Part shown: positions 36,877 through 46,746 of the stretch, in pieces | Layout: every line of letters begins with the position of its first letter | How positions within the stretch are numbered: position 1 is the first letter of the stretch | DNA from: Amphiura filiformis | Lineage: Eukaryota; Echinodermata; Ophiuroidea; Amphilepidida; Amphiuridae | Direction of reading: 5' to 3' | NCBI RefSeq assembly: GCF_039555335.1 | Contig: NC_092628.1 | Location: 80,874,315-80,938,314 of the forward strand | DNA length: 64,000 nt | Translations under genes and position numbers: made by a program | Notes under the pieces: model-generated | The model's input: only the letters and a program-made list of their open reading frames with translations | Databases searched by the model: none | What the model was told of the DNA's origin: nothing

Positions 36877-37986
36877 ATGGCATTACCATCGTCGCTTCAT
36901 GACAACAATTCTAATGACTCACTTGTGTTTGGAGACAGCCCAGATGACGTTACCGAACCTAATGCGAAAGCGACCATCATCTTTATTGCTAGTTTGGCTT
37001 TGATTATGACTATCTTGGGAGGAAACGGACTGGTACTCGTACTTATTATCAAATTCCGTCGCCTAAGAACTGCTACAAATTATTTTATCATAGGAATGGC
37101 AAGTGCCGATTTCACCATCGGGATCACCCTCATATCAAACATTATTACTATCAATTTATATTCTCAGTTGCCAATATCAGCAATTGGATGTCTCTTGCTT
37201 CGGTGTACTGTTATATTTCCTTCTGTCATAAGTTGCTTGACTTTACTGTCTGTCAGCCTGGATCGTTATCTAAAAATTGTAATGCCACTGCGTTATCATG
37301 ACTTGATGTCTAAAAGAGTAGCAATGATGATCGTGGTGTCTATATACATATATGCAGCACTAACGACATATGGATTGCCACTTAGTATTGCAAATCAAAT
37401 TCACGAAGATTTAATCTGTCCAAGATTTGCTGCAGTTTTCAATCCAGTCTACCTACAATTTCTTATCTTTGGCAATATTTTGTTTCCGCTGTGTTTAATC
37501 TGCATAATATATGGACAAATCTTTCGCGTGGTGATTCAAAAGATACGAAAGGAAAGAAGGATCGTACCTCAACAGCAGCCCAGAGAGGGGCGCAACAATC
37601 TTGGTAATTTGCGACATATCTGGTTCAAGCGAGAACGTAGATCCATCAAAACACTGGTCATTCTATTGGGTCTGTGTATCTTTGGTTGGGTACCCATTTG
37701 CAGTGTGATACTTACAGATATTTACAACCCTTCACATGAAGTAAGACAAGATGTACGAAATATCGTCAGATATTTTCCTTTTATAAATAGTGCAGCCAAC
37801 CCAATTGTGTATAGCTTGCGTAGTGAACAGTTTCGTATGTATGCTCGGAAACTCTTTGGGATTTCTAAGAAAAAAACATTGAAACTAATCGAAACAACAC
37901 GGAACGATGCTACTGGTTATCCGCCTGCTGTGATCGACGTGCGTCAATTGTCAAGATTGTCAACAAACGCAGATGTACATGTATGA
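36877..37986 (+). CDS. Rhodopsin-class (class A) GPCR, orphan, adenosine/MECO-like
   Basis: The 369-residue protein has seven hydrophobic segments and an uninterrupted coding region. Start: ATG at 36877 in a good context (aacgccATGG). The N-terminus has sequons NNS and NDS. Landmarks: TM1 GGNGLVLVL with N50; ICL1 'LRTATNYF'; TM2 ASADF with D78; C105 at the top of TM3; DRY at 129-131 followed by LKIVMPLRYH; TM5 with P204 and Y212; ICL3 of about 38 residues, basic; TM6 FGWVPI (W271, P273); TM7 NSAANPIVYSLRSEQFR, with NPIVY at 308-312, then a basic helix 8. TM4 lacks the usual tryptophan. The ICL1 'LRTxTNYF', the DRY-to-PLRY spacing and the TM7 motif look most like adenosine and related MECO-cluster receptors, but I cannot name a ligand. 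It would signal through G proteins at the plasma membrane. Confidence 0.85.
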   Translation: MALPSSLHDNNSNDSLVFGDSPDDVTEPNAKATIIFIASLALIMTILGGNGLVLVLIIKFRRLRTATNYFIIGMASADFTIGITLISNIITINLYSQLPISAIGCLLLRCTVIFPSVISCLTLLSVSLDRYLKIVMPLRYHDLMSKRVAMMIVVSIYIYAALTTYGLPLSIANQIHEDLICPRFAAVFNPVYLQFLIFGNILFPLCLICIIYGQIFRVVIQKIRKERRIVPQQQPREGRNNLGNLRHIWFKRERRSIKTLVILLGLCIFGWVPICSVILTDIYNPSHEVRQDVRNIVRYFPFINSAANPIVYSLRSEQFRMYARKLFGISKKKTLKLIETTRNDATGYPPAVIDVRQLSRLSTNADVHV

Positions 37987-38164
37987 TTCTGACAGCAAAT
38001 TCTCAAGTTGAGTCAAGATCAATTTAACGAGAAGTCTTCAAAAGTATAGAACAACATGTATTGGAAAGGTCGTCCTGACTATAGAGTTTCATTTTGAGAT
38101 GTACGAGATGTCCGAGACTCTTGCTCGGGGATATTTGTCTTTCATGTGTCTCCGCTAAACTCCA

Positions 38165-39043
38165 CACAGTGTCATCGCCCCGATATCTTCATGGCAGAAA
38201 TCGCCATTGTAGGTTGAATCCACGGCCACGCATGGATTTTGTTCCGACCTGTTTAATAGTTTTGAAAAGAGCCAAGGGACATCCGACTACTTTAAGGCCA
38301 CTGACAGCCTGGTAATTGGCCTCTCTGTGTGTGAGTGAGCATGTATACGCCATGGGGTCATCTGCTTTTAGACTGTCTCCATGAGTGAGTACAGCACTGC
38401 GCTATAGTTCGGCACATATAAAATCAGAATTTTGGTCAGTTTTTGAGCTCAAGACGCACGCTTCTTTCTCAATACTCAAGCTAACGACTATACACATCAC
38501 ACACCGACATCGTCCGGTTAATAATTACACTATACAGCAAAAGACACTGAAATGAATACACGGGATCGATACACGTGGATGTGCTATGCACGATTGATAT
38601 TCAGACGATTTGGATACCGGGTTTGAAAATGATGAATATCTCCCGTAAATGATTTAATATAAAGAAACCAGATGTGGTTCCTTGCACTTGAATATATATT
38701 TTTAACAGATATGATAGTCGTTGGCTTGCGCTTTGAGATACTAGCTTGCGTCTTGAGTCAAAAACTTACAATAATTTTGATTTATATGCGCCGAATTATA
38801 TAGCGCAGTGTATTATAGGCCAATCGTGAAGGTAGTCTAAAACCATATGACCTATGGTGTACCATGCTTGACTAACACACAGCGAGGACAGTAACCGGGC
38901 TAATCAGGGCTATTGTCAGTAGCCTTAGTCAGATGTCCTTCGGCTCTTATGCGACACAAAACTATTAAACAGGTCGATATAAAATGGCTATGCGTGGCGG
39001 TGGATTCAACCTGCCATGAAGATATCGGGGCGATGACACTGTG
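38165..39043. repeat. ~880-bp long-arm palindrome downstream of the GPCR
   Basis: 'cacagtgtcatcgccccgat' + 'atcttcatggcag' at 38165 is the exact reverse complement of 39011-39043; the left arm then carries a 14-bp insertion before 'ggttgaatccac'. Matching segments continue inward: gacctgtttaatagttttg / caaaactattaaacaggtc, gacatccgacta / tagtcagatgtc (one mismatch), cactgcgctata / tatagcgcagtg, and ctcaagacgcacg / cttgcgtcttgag. The symmetry centre is near 38600. It is a foldback transposon or recent inverted duplication with no coding content. Confidence 0.85.
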
Positions 39044-39908
39044 CATCGCACTATGATCACTATCTCACATGGTGCAAGAAAGACGAATCGCGAAAGTCCA
39101 GTGACCGCGCCGCCTTTCGGGAGGGGCGATTAGTGGATTTTTGTGGTTAATCCCATGGGTTAATCTTTCTTGAGCGATCAGAGTATAGTTGGTAACTAAG
39201 AGAAAAAAACAGGTCCTACTCGTCGGACTAGTGTTTTCGAGTATTATTTAATGAACTATCACATTTTAAACACGTTCTCATATTTACGGGCATTTCTTTC
39301 TAATATGAATATAAATAGGGCCTACATGAACTTGAATACTGAATAGTGTTGAAGGGTGGGGTTCCCTATCAACGTGCATGGGTCCATATAATATAATACT
39401 CAGGCAATGATGAAAGCCGACACATTTAGATATATATTATTCATCTTGAAGAAACCATTCTTGTTAGTAGAGAGGCTCATTGGTATGAGTGTGTTCAGTC
39501 CTGAGATCAGAGAACTATGCATAGTAATTCAAAATACATAATAACTTATATAACTTTTAATGGAAAATTTATGTTTAAAGAAGAAATAATTTCATTAACT
39601 CATGACAAATCAACCAATCGCAGTAATCGATAGTTACTGCTTTGGCATTGAGCGTAGAGACTTGTTATTCGCTTCAACGTGATGGTCTAAGCACATTGTC
39701 ACACACCACAAATCATTGCTAACCTGAATCACGATTTCTAGGCATGAGATAAAGACCAGACTCTATAACAGATGTTGAAACATCACTACTATATGAACAT
39801 GACGGTCAACAGTGAGTGTTATTTACGCACTGGGCAGTCCTTGTAAATAATCACAGTCATCTGGCGATGAAAAATGTGTTTACCCATCGAAGATAGCTTC
39901 TGACTGGA
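39044..39908. other. Non-coding stretch with dispersed repeat
   Basis: 39258-39345 ('ctcatatttacgggcat', 'ctaatatgaatataaata', 'catgaacttgaatactgaat') recurs at about 40918-40990 and 49165-49240, a dispersed repeat of about 85 bp. Nothing else was recognised. Confidence 0.6.
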
Positions 39909-41090
39909 TTTTCAACTATTATTTCAATCAACTATTATCAATGCCTATCACAATATCATAGTGTATGCATCATTCTTTAACAATGCCTTGAACTGTTTTT
40001 AAACAATGAATATTTAGAAAATGTAAGTGTTTTCAACTATTATTTCAATCAACTATTATCAATGACTATCACAATATTTTAGTGTATGCAGGGCCGTTCC
40101 TAGGGATTTTGCCGCCCTAGGCAAAGCCTCTCCTTGCCGCCCCACCAGAGCATACCAAAAAAGTGTTAAGGGGGTTACCTCCTTTAAAACTAATCAGTTG
40201 TTTTCCAGTGGCGGAGCTAGGATTTGTGGCGCCCTGGGCTAAGGATACATAATGACCTCCCCCCCTAATTCTTGAAACAATTGCGCGCGGAGCGAGCAAA
40301 AATGTGCACAAAATAGGACTTACCGCTAATTAATTTTCGTTATAATGATATTGAATATCGGTCTTAAATTGATATTGCAAATGAATTTGTGGAATTCGCG
40401 AAAATTTTGACTTTTATCGCTTAGAGGGGCGCAGAATCGATATTGAATTGGTCAATTTGGCGCTCCCTTTTTTGTGCCCTATACGTTTGCCGCCCTAGAC
40501 GACCGCCTTACCTGGCCTAATGGTCGGAACGGCCCTGAGTGTATGCGTCGTTCTCCGGGGTCGTTCTTTAACAGTGTTTTCAACTGTTTTTAAGCAATGA
40601 ATTTAGAAAATGTAAGTATTTTCAACTATTATTATTTGAATCAACTATTATCAATGACTATCACAATATCTTAGTGTATGCATCGTTCCTCAACAGTGCT
40701 TTCAGCTGTTTTTAAACAGCGTATTTAGAAAAGTTAAGTATTTTCAACTATTAATTATCACAATATCATAGTGCATACATCGTTCTTTAACAGTGCTTCC
40801 AACTGTTTTTAAGCAATGTATATTTAGACAATTAGACCATTTGTACAATATTGACTCCAGTGATGGTCACATTTAAGTGGTTTTACCTTTCACCTTCCGT
40901 ACGTACATTACAATGTTACATTTTCAACACGATTCTCATATTTACAGGCAGTTTTTCTAATATGAATATAAATACATGAACTTGAATTTACAAAAATTAA
41001 CAGTATTTTCATTCTACTATTATTTCAATCAATTATTGTCAATGACTTTCACAAACTCATTGTTGTATGCATCGTTCTTTAACAACTATT
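39909..41090. repeat. ~121-bp tandem repeat, interrupted
   Basis: The unit begins ttttcaactattatttcaat and contains 'caactattatcaatgactat', 'gtgtatgcatcgttctttaa' and 'tatttagaaaatgtaagt'. Units start at about 39909, 40030, 40619 and 40741, with a divergent one near 41007 and fragments at about 42720-42760 and 49129. The second unit is split by the insertion at 40089-40537. Confidence 0.85.
40081..40545. mobile_element. hAT-like MITE with a nested second MITE
   Basis: The outer element 40089-40537 has ends CAGGGCCGTTCC and GGAACGGCCCTG, flanked by the exact 8-bp duplication AGTGTATG (40081-40088, 40538-40545). Starting at 40206 it contains a CAGTGGCGGAGCTAGG-type element related to 30638-30959 ('gcgccctgggctaaggata', 'tttgacttttatcgctta'), lacking a clear right end. 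No coding frame. Confidence 0.9.
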
Positions 41091-41487
41091 TATAAATTAA
41101 GTATCATAACACTAGATTACAAAGTTGTAAAACATTAGTATCTAAATGTCAGTAATATACATGTGGTCGCATGTCATAACCCCATATCCTACAGCAGTGG
41201 TTGATACCTCATTTTAAGCCTAATTTCATACTCTTTCAGTCTACTGAAGCATATAATTATACATCATTCAGTAAAAAAATCACATCAGTTGAAATGAAAA
41301 ATGCCAGGGGTGGAGGAGCAGGCGGATGTGGAGCAGGCGGATGCGGGAGTGTGTGCATAGGGCCTATGTGAAAATTCACATGTCAGCATGTCAAAACTAC
41401 TGGTTACTTTTTTTTTTTCTAGTGAGGGAATGATGTATTGACAGCTTTGAATGTTGAATTTATACAACTAAAACAATTACCGACTAC

Positions 41488-41857
41488 TTAAGGTGGCACT
41501 ACACCCCATGATATAGTTTAAGACTAATTTTGCATTTTTCTCAAAAAATAACTATAAACTGGTAAAAAAAAGTTATGTATATTATAGGGGCCAGGAATCC
41601 AATTACCTCACTGAAATTTCAGTGATTCAAGACAAGTGATTCATCTAAATATGTTAAGAAATGAGGTACATTCTACCGGTACCTCTTTTTTTATCATAAA
41701 TAACGTACTGCTTGTATTGAGTCACTGAAATTCCAGTGCAGTAACTGGATTCCTTGCCCCTATAATATACATAACTTTTGTTACCAGTGTGTTGTTATTT
41801 TTTGAGAAAAATGCAAAAATAGACACAAATTTATCAAGGGGTGTAGTACCACCTTAA
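41488..41857. mobile_element. TTAA-bounded palindromic MITE
   Basis: It begins TTAAGGTGGCACTACACCCC and ends GGGGTGTAGTACCACCTTAA. Pairing continues inward (tgcatttttctcaaaaaata / tattttttgagaaaaatgca; tatattataggggc / gcccctataatata). Length 370 bp. Internal perfect palindrome cactgaaatttcagtg near 41608. Confidence 0.85.
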
Positions 41858-42390
41858 AGGGTATTATGTTCCATTTTTTTTTTCCATTTTTAATTGAAAT
41901 CCTAGTTGAATTTCAGTATTTTACCAACATGATAATGTACGTTTCTCTTCTTGATATTCATTTCCTCAATAATAGAATAACCGTCTCGCTATTTACTCGT
42001 AAAAAGGTCATTGACCTTCACAATGTAATTAACATACGTACAATTATTTCAAATAGTTCATTTGAAGCATTGATGTATTGAGAACATATCCTCCAAATCT
42101 GATGACATTCTTGTATAAAATAAAAATTTTAGAGTCATTTTTATAATTGAGGTCCGATTTGAGAAAAATGCATTTGAAAATTGAGATTTACATAGACACC
42201 TGTGTATTAATTAATTAGTAATTAAGCATTATCTCAAAAATTAAGTATGTGTTAAGGTTAAAAATTGTGTTAATTATTAGAGGTTGTCAATATATACAAC
42301 ATATCAAAAAATAAAATTTTTTGTCATTTTTGACCATGTAATGGAAATTGTACCCAACTTATGACATGCGACCATGTATGCATGATAAGG
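41858..42390. other. AT-rich non-coding stretch
   Basis: No supported gene. The 71-codon frame at 41866-42081 lacks protein features. Confidence 0.45.
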
Positions 42391-42695
42391 GCTCTGGTAT
42401 GGTATGAACGTTTCGACAGTATTTTTTGTCGGACATGAGAGCACATTAGACATATCGAATTAAATTCTGAATACGAGGAATGTCCTTCGGATTTTATGAA
42501 ATTTGCGATATAATACAAATTTTATGACAAATTATTAAAATTAGATATTTTATTTTAATTTTTGATATTTAACAGTCCTCGAAACAAATTTTTTTTCCCA
42601 AAACACCATACAAAAGTGCATATCATTAGATTGACAAAGTTTGTGCTCTTATGTCCCACAAAAATACTGTCCAAACGTTCATACCCCAGCCCGTA
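42391..42695. repeat. Foldback element
   Basis: 'gggctctggtatggtatgaa' + 'cgtttcgacagta' + 'gacatgagagcac' on the left mirrors 'gtgctcttatgtc', 'tactgtccaaacg' and 'ttcataccccagccc' on the right, with about 50-bp imperfect arms and a ~200-bp AT-rich loop. Confidence 0.7.
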
Positions 42696-43293
42696 ATTGC
42701 CCCTTCATCATAATATAAATGAGTATCACAATATCAGTGTATGCATCGTTCTTTAACACTATAAACTGGTTGATTATGTTAGCCAAATCCAATAAATATT
42801 ACTCACGGAACTGAGCTTTCGAGGATAGATATCACTTTTTTTAGGTGAAGGTTAAACAAATTGCAATAAAATTTTTTTCACTGCAGTGCATTTCAGTGAG
42901 GTCCCCTAAATGGCTACCTAAAAGTCCAAAAATATCTACGTAGTGGAAGTGTGCCTAATTTGCATAAATCCAATATGGCCGCTATTTCGACAATTTTCGC
43001 CGAGATTTCTTATCGTAGGTCGATGTTGTGGCACTTAAAAGCACAAAGTTCACATTTATATGGGTGAACTATGCATTATATATCATATTAAGAGACATAT
43101 CTTGTTTAATTGTGCATCGTAGTATTCATAAATCCAAAATGGCCGCCGATATTAAGATTAACACACAGATTTTAGGCCAATAGTATTAGTTTTAACCTGG
43201 AAATTGTTTGTAACAAGCTGATTTTTTCTGGAATATGTTCAAAAATATGTGTAGAATCACTGATAAAAAGTCCCCGCAAATCCCCTGTAGTCG

Positions 43294-43640
43294 TTTTTCA
43301 AAATCCAAGATGGCGTCCAAAATGGCCGCCATTTTCATATTTTTTCATAATTCCCAACTATACTAGCTGGAAACACAAATAAGGTATCCAAACATATGTT
43401 TTGAGGTATGAAAAATATTTATAAATCCACATTAAGATGATTCAACCCTTGCAAGTGTCCAAAATCCAAGATGGCGTCCAAAATGGTCACCATTTTCATG
43501 TTTATCTCATAATTTCCAAACCATACTAGCTAGAAACACAAGTAAGGTATCTAAACATATGTTTTGAGGTATGTGGAATTTTTATAAATCCATATTAAGA
43601 TGATTCAACCCTTGCAAGTATCCGAAATCCAAAATGGCGC
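43294..43640. repeat. ~173-bp tandem duplication
   Basis: Two copies (about 43294-43465 and 43466-43640) share 'atccaagatggcgtccaaaa', 'aaacatatgttttgaggtat' and 'taagatgattcaacccttgc'. They contain the CCAAAATGGCCGCCATTTT-type motif that also occurs in the arms of the 6.3-kb element. Confidence 0.85.
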
Positions 43641-43767
43641 CCCAAAGTTGCTGCTTTTCCAAAGCCCGGATCTGTAATTTAAAAAGCACGAAGTCAATTT
43701 GATTGAGACCAAACTAGGGCATCTGGAGCCATACGATTTGGATGAAGCCTCCACCAAACTCAATTGG

Positions 43768-44490
43768 CTAAAAATGGCAACAGATTGAAAATTTGTGGTT
43801 GAAGAGGTACGTTGCTCCAGTTATGAAATACCTTAATTCTAAAGTTGTTTCATTTTCATTATACTCTTTGATGATTGGTGCTGTGTTGCAACAAGTATGG
43901 CCACTGCATTTTCTGCACATTGTTGTACAGTGAAGACCTAGTTTCTTGCAACTATACATGTCTTAGTGTTGCATCCATCAGGATTACATCCACAAAACAC
44001 CATGTGGTCGTATACTCATTAAGTGAATCATATTTGCTGGCCTCATAAAGCTGAAGGATGAAGCCTTCACCTTATTTCTATACCTCATCATGCGTACTCG
44101 TACTGTTCGCAAAAGTCCCTAGGAAGTCATCTTTGCCTTTCTTGTGTATCATGTTGAAAGGGTTACGCTTTCCCCGGCGATAGATGGCTGAGACTGTGTC
44201 ACATCCTGTGATGGCATGAAGTGCCAACTGCCAACAACTAGTTTCTGGTATCTCCAAATGCTTGCTGGATATCACTTACTCGGAACACTATCTCAGGATT
44301 ACTACAGCATTTCATGAAGGTATCTGTTGTTGAACTTGCCCTGGACACCAACATCACAAGTAGGTCAGTGTCTGTACCCGCCACCACATCTGCATTCTGT
44401 CTCTGCTACTGTAAGGGCTGTGCACACAATCAATGTATCGGCATCTGCCTGGATGACATGAATTCCAGCCATACGCATCCTCTCACTGAT
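43768..44490 (-). pseudogene. PIN/FEN-like plus cysteine-rich protein, decayed copy B
   Basis: Read on the minus strand, fragments appear in order: 'HVIQADADTLIVCTAL' (about 44463-44417), then in a shifted frame 'VVAGTDTDLLVMLVSRASS' (about 44390-44333), then 'LALHAITGCDTVSAIYRRGK' (about 44225-44166) and the C-terminal 'CKKLGLHCTTMCRKCSGHTC' (about 43952-43893). The same order is found in copy A on the + strand at 45335-46655. Acidic blocks ADAD, TDTD and GCDT resemble the active-site layout of PIN/FEN1-type nucleases; that is inference. The tail resembles CXC-type cysteine-rich domains. Similar multi-copy proteins occur in many marine invertebrate genomes and are probably mobile-element-derived, but I cannot name the family. 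Frameshifts and missing joins make this copy non-functional. Confidence 0.6.
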
Positions 44491-44507
44491 CATTTCTATA
44501 TACAAAG

Positions 44508-45333
44508 GGCATCTTGTTGAAGGGCATCAACACCGCCTGGGTTGAAGGAAAAATCCCCGAAGACTGGAGTAAAAGTCTATTAACCCCTGTATACAAAAAG
44601 GGCGACAGACTGGACCCAGCCAACTACAGAACTATTACCCTCCTGTCAATCCCGGTAAAAGTATTCTGTAGGATGTTTCTTAACCGAATACAACAGACTG
44701 TAGATAACCATCTGAGAGAGGAAAAGTGTGGGTTCAGGAGTTCCAGAGGCAGCTCAGATACAGTTTACAGTACGCCAAATCTTTGAAAAGGCTAAAAAAG
44801 ATGCATTCCAATACACTGGAATTTTATAGACTTCCAAGCAGCATTTGACACCATATGGACAGATGGAGGGAAGCCCTTTGGAAATGTCTGAGATCAGTAT
44901 ACCTCATTGCAAAAATGTATGAGCAATCCAAATGCTCAGTCGTGGTAAATGGAAAGATCACCGATTGCTTTGAAGTCCTCGTTGGTGTTAGACAGGAATG
45001 TCATCTCTCATCATGCCTCTTCAATCTAAATCTGGAGTTTGTCATGAAGGACGTCCAAAATCTAGGCTCAGGTGTGCAAATGGGTGACATCCGATATGCA
45101 GATGACACCACAATCATGGATATGGACTTTGAGAACCTGCAAATCTCCGCTAATGAATTGGAGAAAGCATGCAGCAGCTGGGGAATGAAAATTAACCCAA
45201 CAAAATGCAAGATCATATCTGACGATCCAAGAGATATGATGCTGAACCAGATGCCATTTTAGTAAATAACTTCGTCTTTCTGGGTAGTAGTGTGCCCTCA
45301 GTAGAAGAGGATATTAAACGTCGCATAAACCTT
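44508..45333 (+). pseudogene. LINE reverse transcriptase fragment, broken
   Basis: Two frames encode parts of a non-LTR retrotransposon RT. 44514-44786 reads 'WVEGKIPEDWSKSLLTPVYK', 'KGDRLDPANYRTITLLS' and 'FRSSRGSSDTV', the finger and palm start. 44855-45262 reads 'YEQSKCSVVVNGKITDCFEV', 'VGVRQECHLSSCLF' and the catalytic RYADDT box, then 'MKINPTKCK'. A frameshift and stops separate the two. Downstream 'FLGSSVPSVEEDIKRRI' continues in another frame to about 45330. The RVGVRQxCxLSxxLF and YADDT motifs are diagnostic of RTs. It lacks endonuclease and ends, so it is a dead internal fragment. It lies exactly between the two inverted PIN-like copies. The clade was not determined. Confidence 0.85.
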
Positions 45334-45334
45334 C

Positions 45335-46655
45335 TCAGTTCCAAGCTCGAAATGCATGGTTGCACTGTATTTCATTAAAGAGGAGATGCAGATCTGTTAA
45401 TTGTAACCACAGCAGTAGAAGCAGCTAAGTTTAAAGACACAGTTCTTGTCGGTGATGACACAGACTTTCTCATCATGCTGATTTTCTACGCTGATCTGAA
45501 TACAAAGGAATCTTTTTTGCACCTGAGCCCAAGACAAACTCCAAAGACATGGAATATCAAGCAGCTGAAGGAAACCCTAGGAAGTAGTGTGTGTGGCGAC
45601 ATTCTCTTTGCCCATGCGCTTCTGGGCTGCGATACAACCTCTCGCATATTTGGACTAGGGAAAGGTGTATCACTGAAGAAAACCATGAAGAATGACTACT
45701 TCTGTGAGCTTGCCAAGGTATTTAGCAGTGGCGTAGATTTCTTTTTGACATTGGGGGGATGGTGTTGAAAAAAATTCTTGAAGAATAGTGAATGCAGCCC
45801 CTTTTGGCGACAGAATAAGTTGATGTTACAAATGCGCGCGAAGCGTGCGAAAAATTTTACTATTTTGAAGCTAAACTGATGAAATATGGTGCAAAAGTGG
45901 AATAAATGCGCGCGAAGCGCGCGAAAATTTGCACTTTTGGGGCTATAATGGGCAAATATGAGGTTAATTTGGTCAGAAACCTATACCGGTATTCAGGCGT
46001 CAACATTGGGGGGGATGATTGTATGGAGCATCCCCCCCTGGCAAAATATGGGGGGGGGGGATAAATCCCCCCATCCCCCCGGATCTACGCCTATGGTATT
46101 TAGTAAGCCAGCATCAGATCTGAAGGACACCATTATTACAGCTGGAGAGAAGGCAATTGTATGCCTGTATGGTGGTGACTCAACAGACGATCTGGACTCT
46201 TTGAGGTACAGAAGCTATTGCGTAAAGGTACCATCAATCACATCTGCCTTAGAAGCAAAGGCTTTGCCACCAATTTCAGCAGCAGCAAAGTTCCACAGTC
46301 TGCGTGTGTACTATCAGATATTAGAATGGAAAGGAATGGCAGGCGACCTGACACCGGGAGACTGGGTTGGAAGGTCATGGATGGGAAATATCTTCCAATA
46401 CAAACTGATAAACTACCAGCACCCGCATCATTCCTTAAAGTCATCAGATGCGGATGCAAGAAAGACTGTGCAACCAAGAAATGTACATGCCGGAAGTATG
46501 GCCTCCAATGTTCAACAGCCTGCACTGGTTGTCGTGGCACTAGTTGCACCAACTCACCACCACCAGACCAAGAACTTGATGCTACTACTGATCAAACTGC
46601 CACATTAATGTTCTGGTTAGCTTTGTTGGACACTACCAATTCTTCATCAACTTAA
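45335..46655 (+). pseudogene. PIN/FEN-like plus cysteine-rich protein, decayed copy A
   Basis: Recognisable order: 'SKLEMHGCTVFH', an in-frame stop at 45376-45378, 'RGDADLLIVTTAVEAAKF', 'VLVGDDTDFLIMLIFYADL', 'HALLGCDTTSRIFGLGKG', then (after the inserted MITE) 'KPASDLKDTIITAGEKAIV', 'ALPPISAAAKFHSLRVYYQ', and after a frameshift near 46370 'CGCKKDCATKKCTCRKYG' and 'CSTACTGCRGTSCTN'. Acidic blocks GDAD, DDTD and GCDT are spaced like those of PIN/FEN1-type nucleases, which suggests but does not prove nuclease ancestry. The C-terminal cysteine array looks like a zinc- or DNA-binding CXC module. It is a more complete relative of copy B on the opposite strand. One stop, one MITE and one frameshift disrupt it. 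An alternative is a domesticated multi-copy host gene. Confidence 0.7.
45718..46103. mobile_element. hAT-like MITE inserted in copy A
   Basis: Element 45726-46095 starts CAGTGGCGTAGATTTC and ends GGATCTACGCCTATG (inverted match with small changes). The exact 8-bp duplication GTATTTAG lies at 45718-45725 and 46096-46103. The reading frame of copy A is identical on both sides. It includes two GCGCGAAGCGYGCGAAAA motifs (45829, 45907) and G/C-run tracts. Confidence 0.9.
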
Positions 46656-46746
46656 AATATGTATACCACATTGTTAGCCTCATGATCTGCATCCTGTAAT
46701 AACAACTGAACTGGGACTGTAAACCAATATAGACATATGCACTGTA

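Noticed and set aside
38094-38315. 73-codon + strand frame after the GPCR
   Set aside because: It lies within the left arm of the palindrome and has no protein features.
44314-44520. 68-codon + strand frame
   Set aside because: It is antisense to the PIN-like copy B, whose ADAD and TDTD blocks are clear on the minus strand.
45001-45216. 71-codon minus-strand frame
   Set aside because: It is antisense of the RT palm region with YADDT on the + strand.
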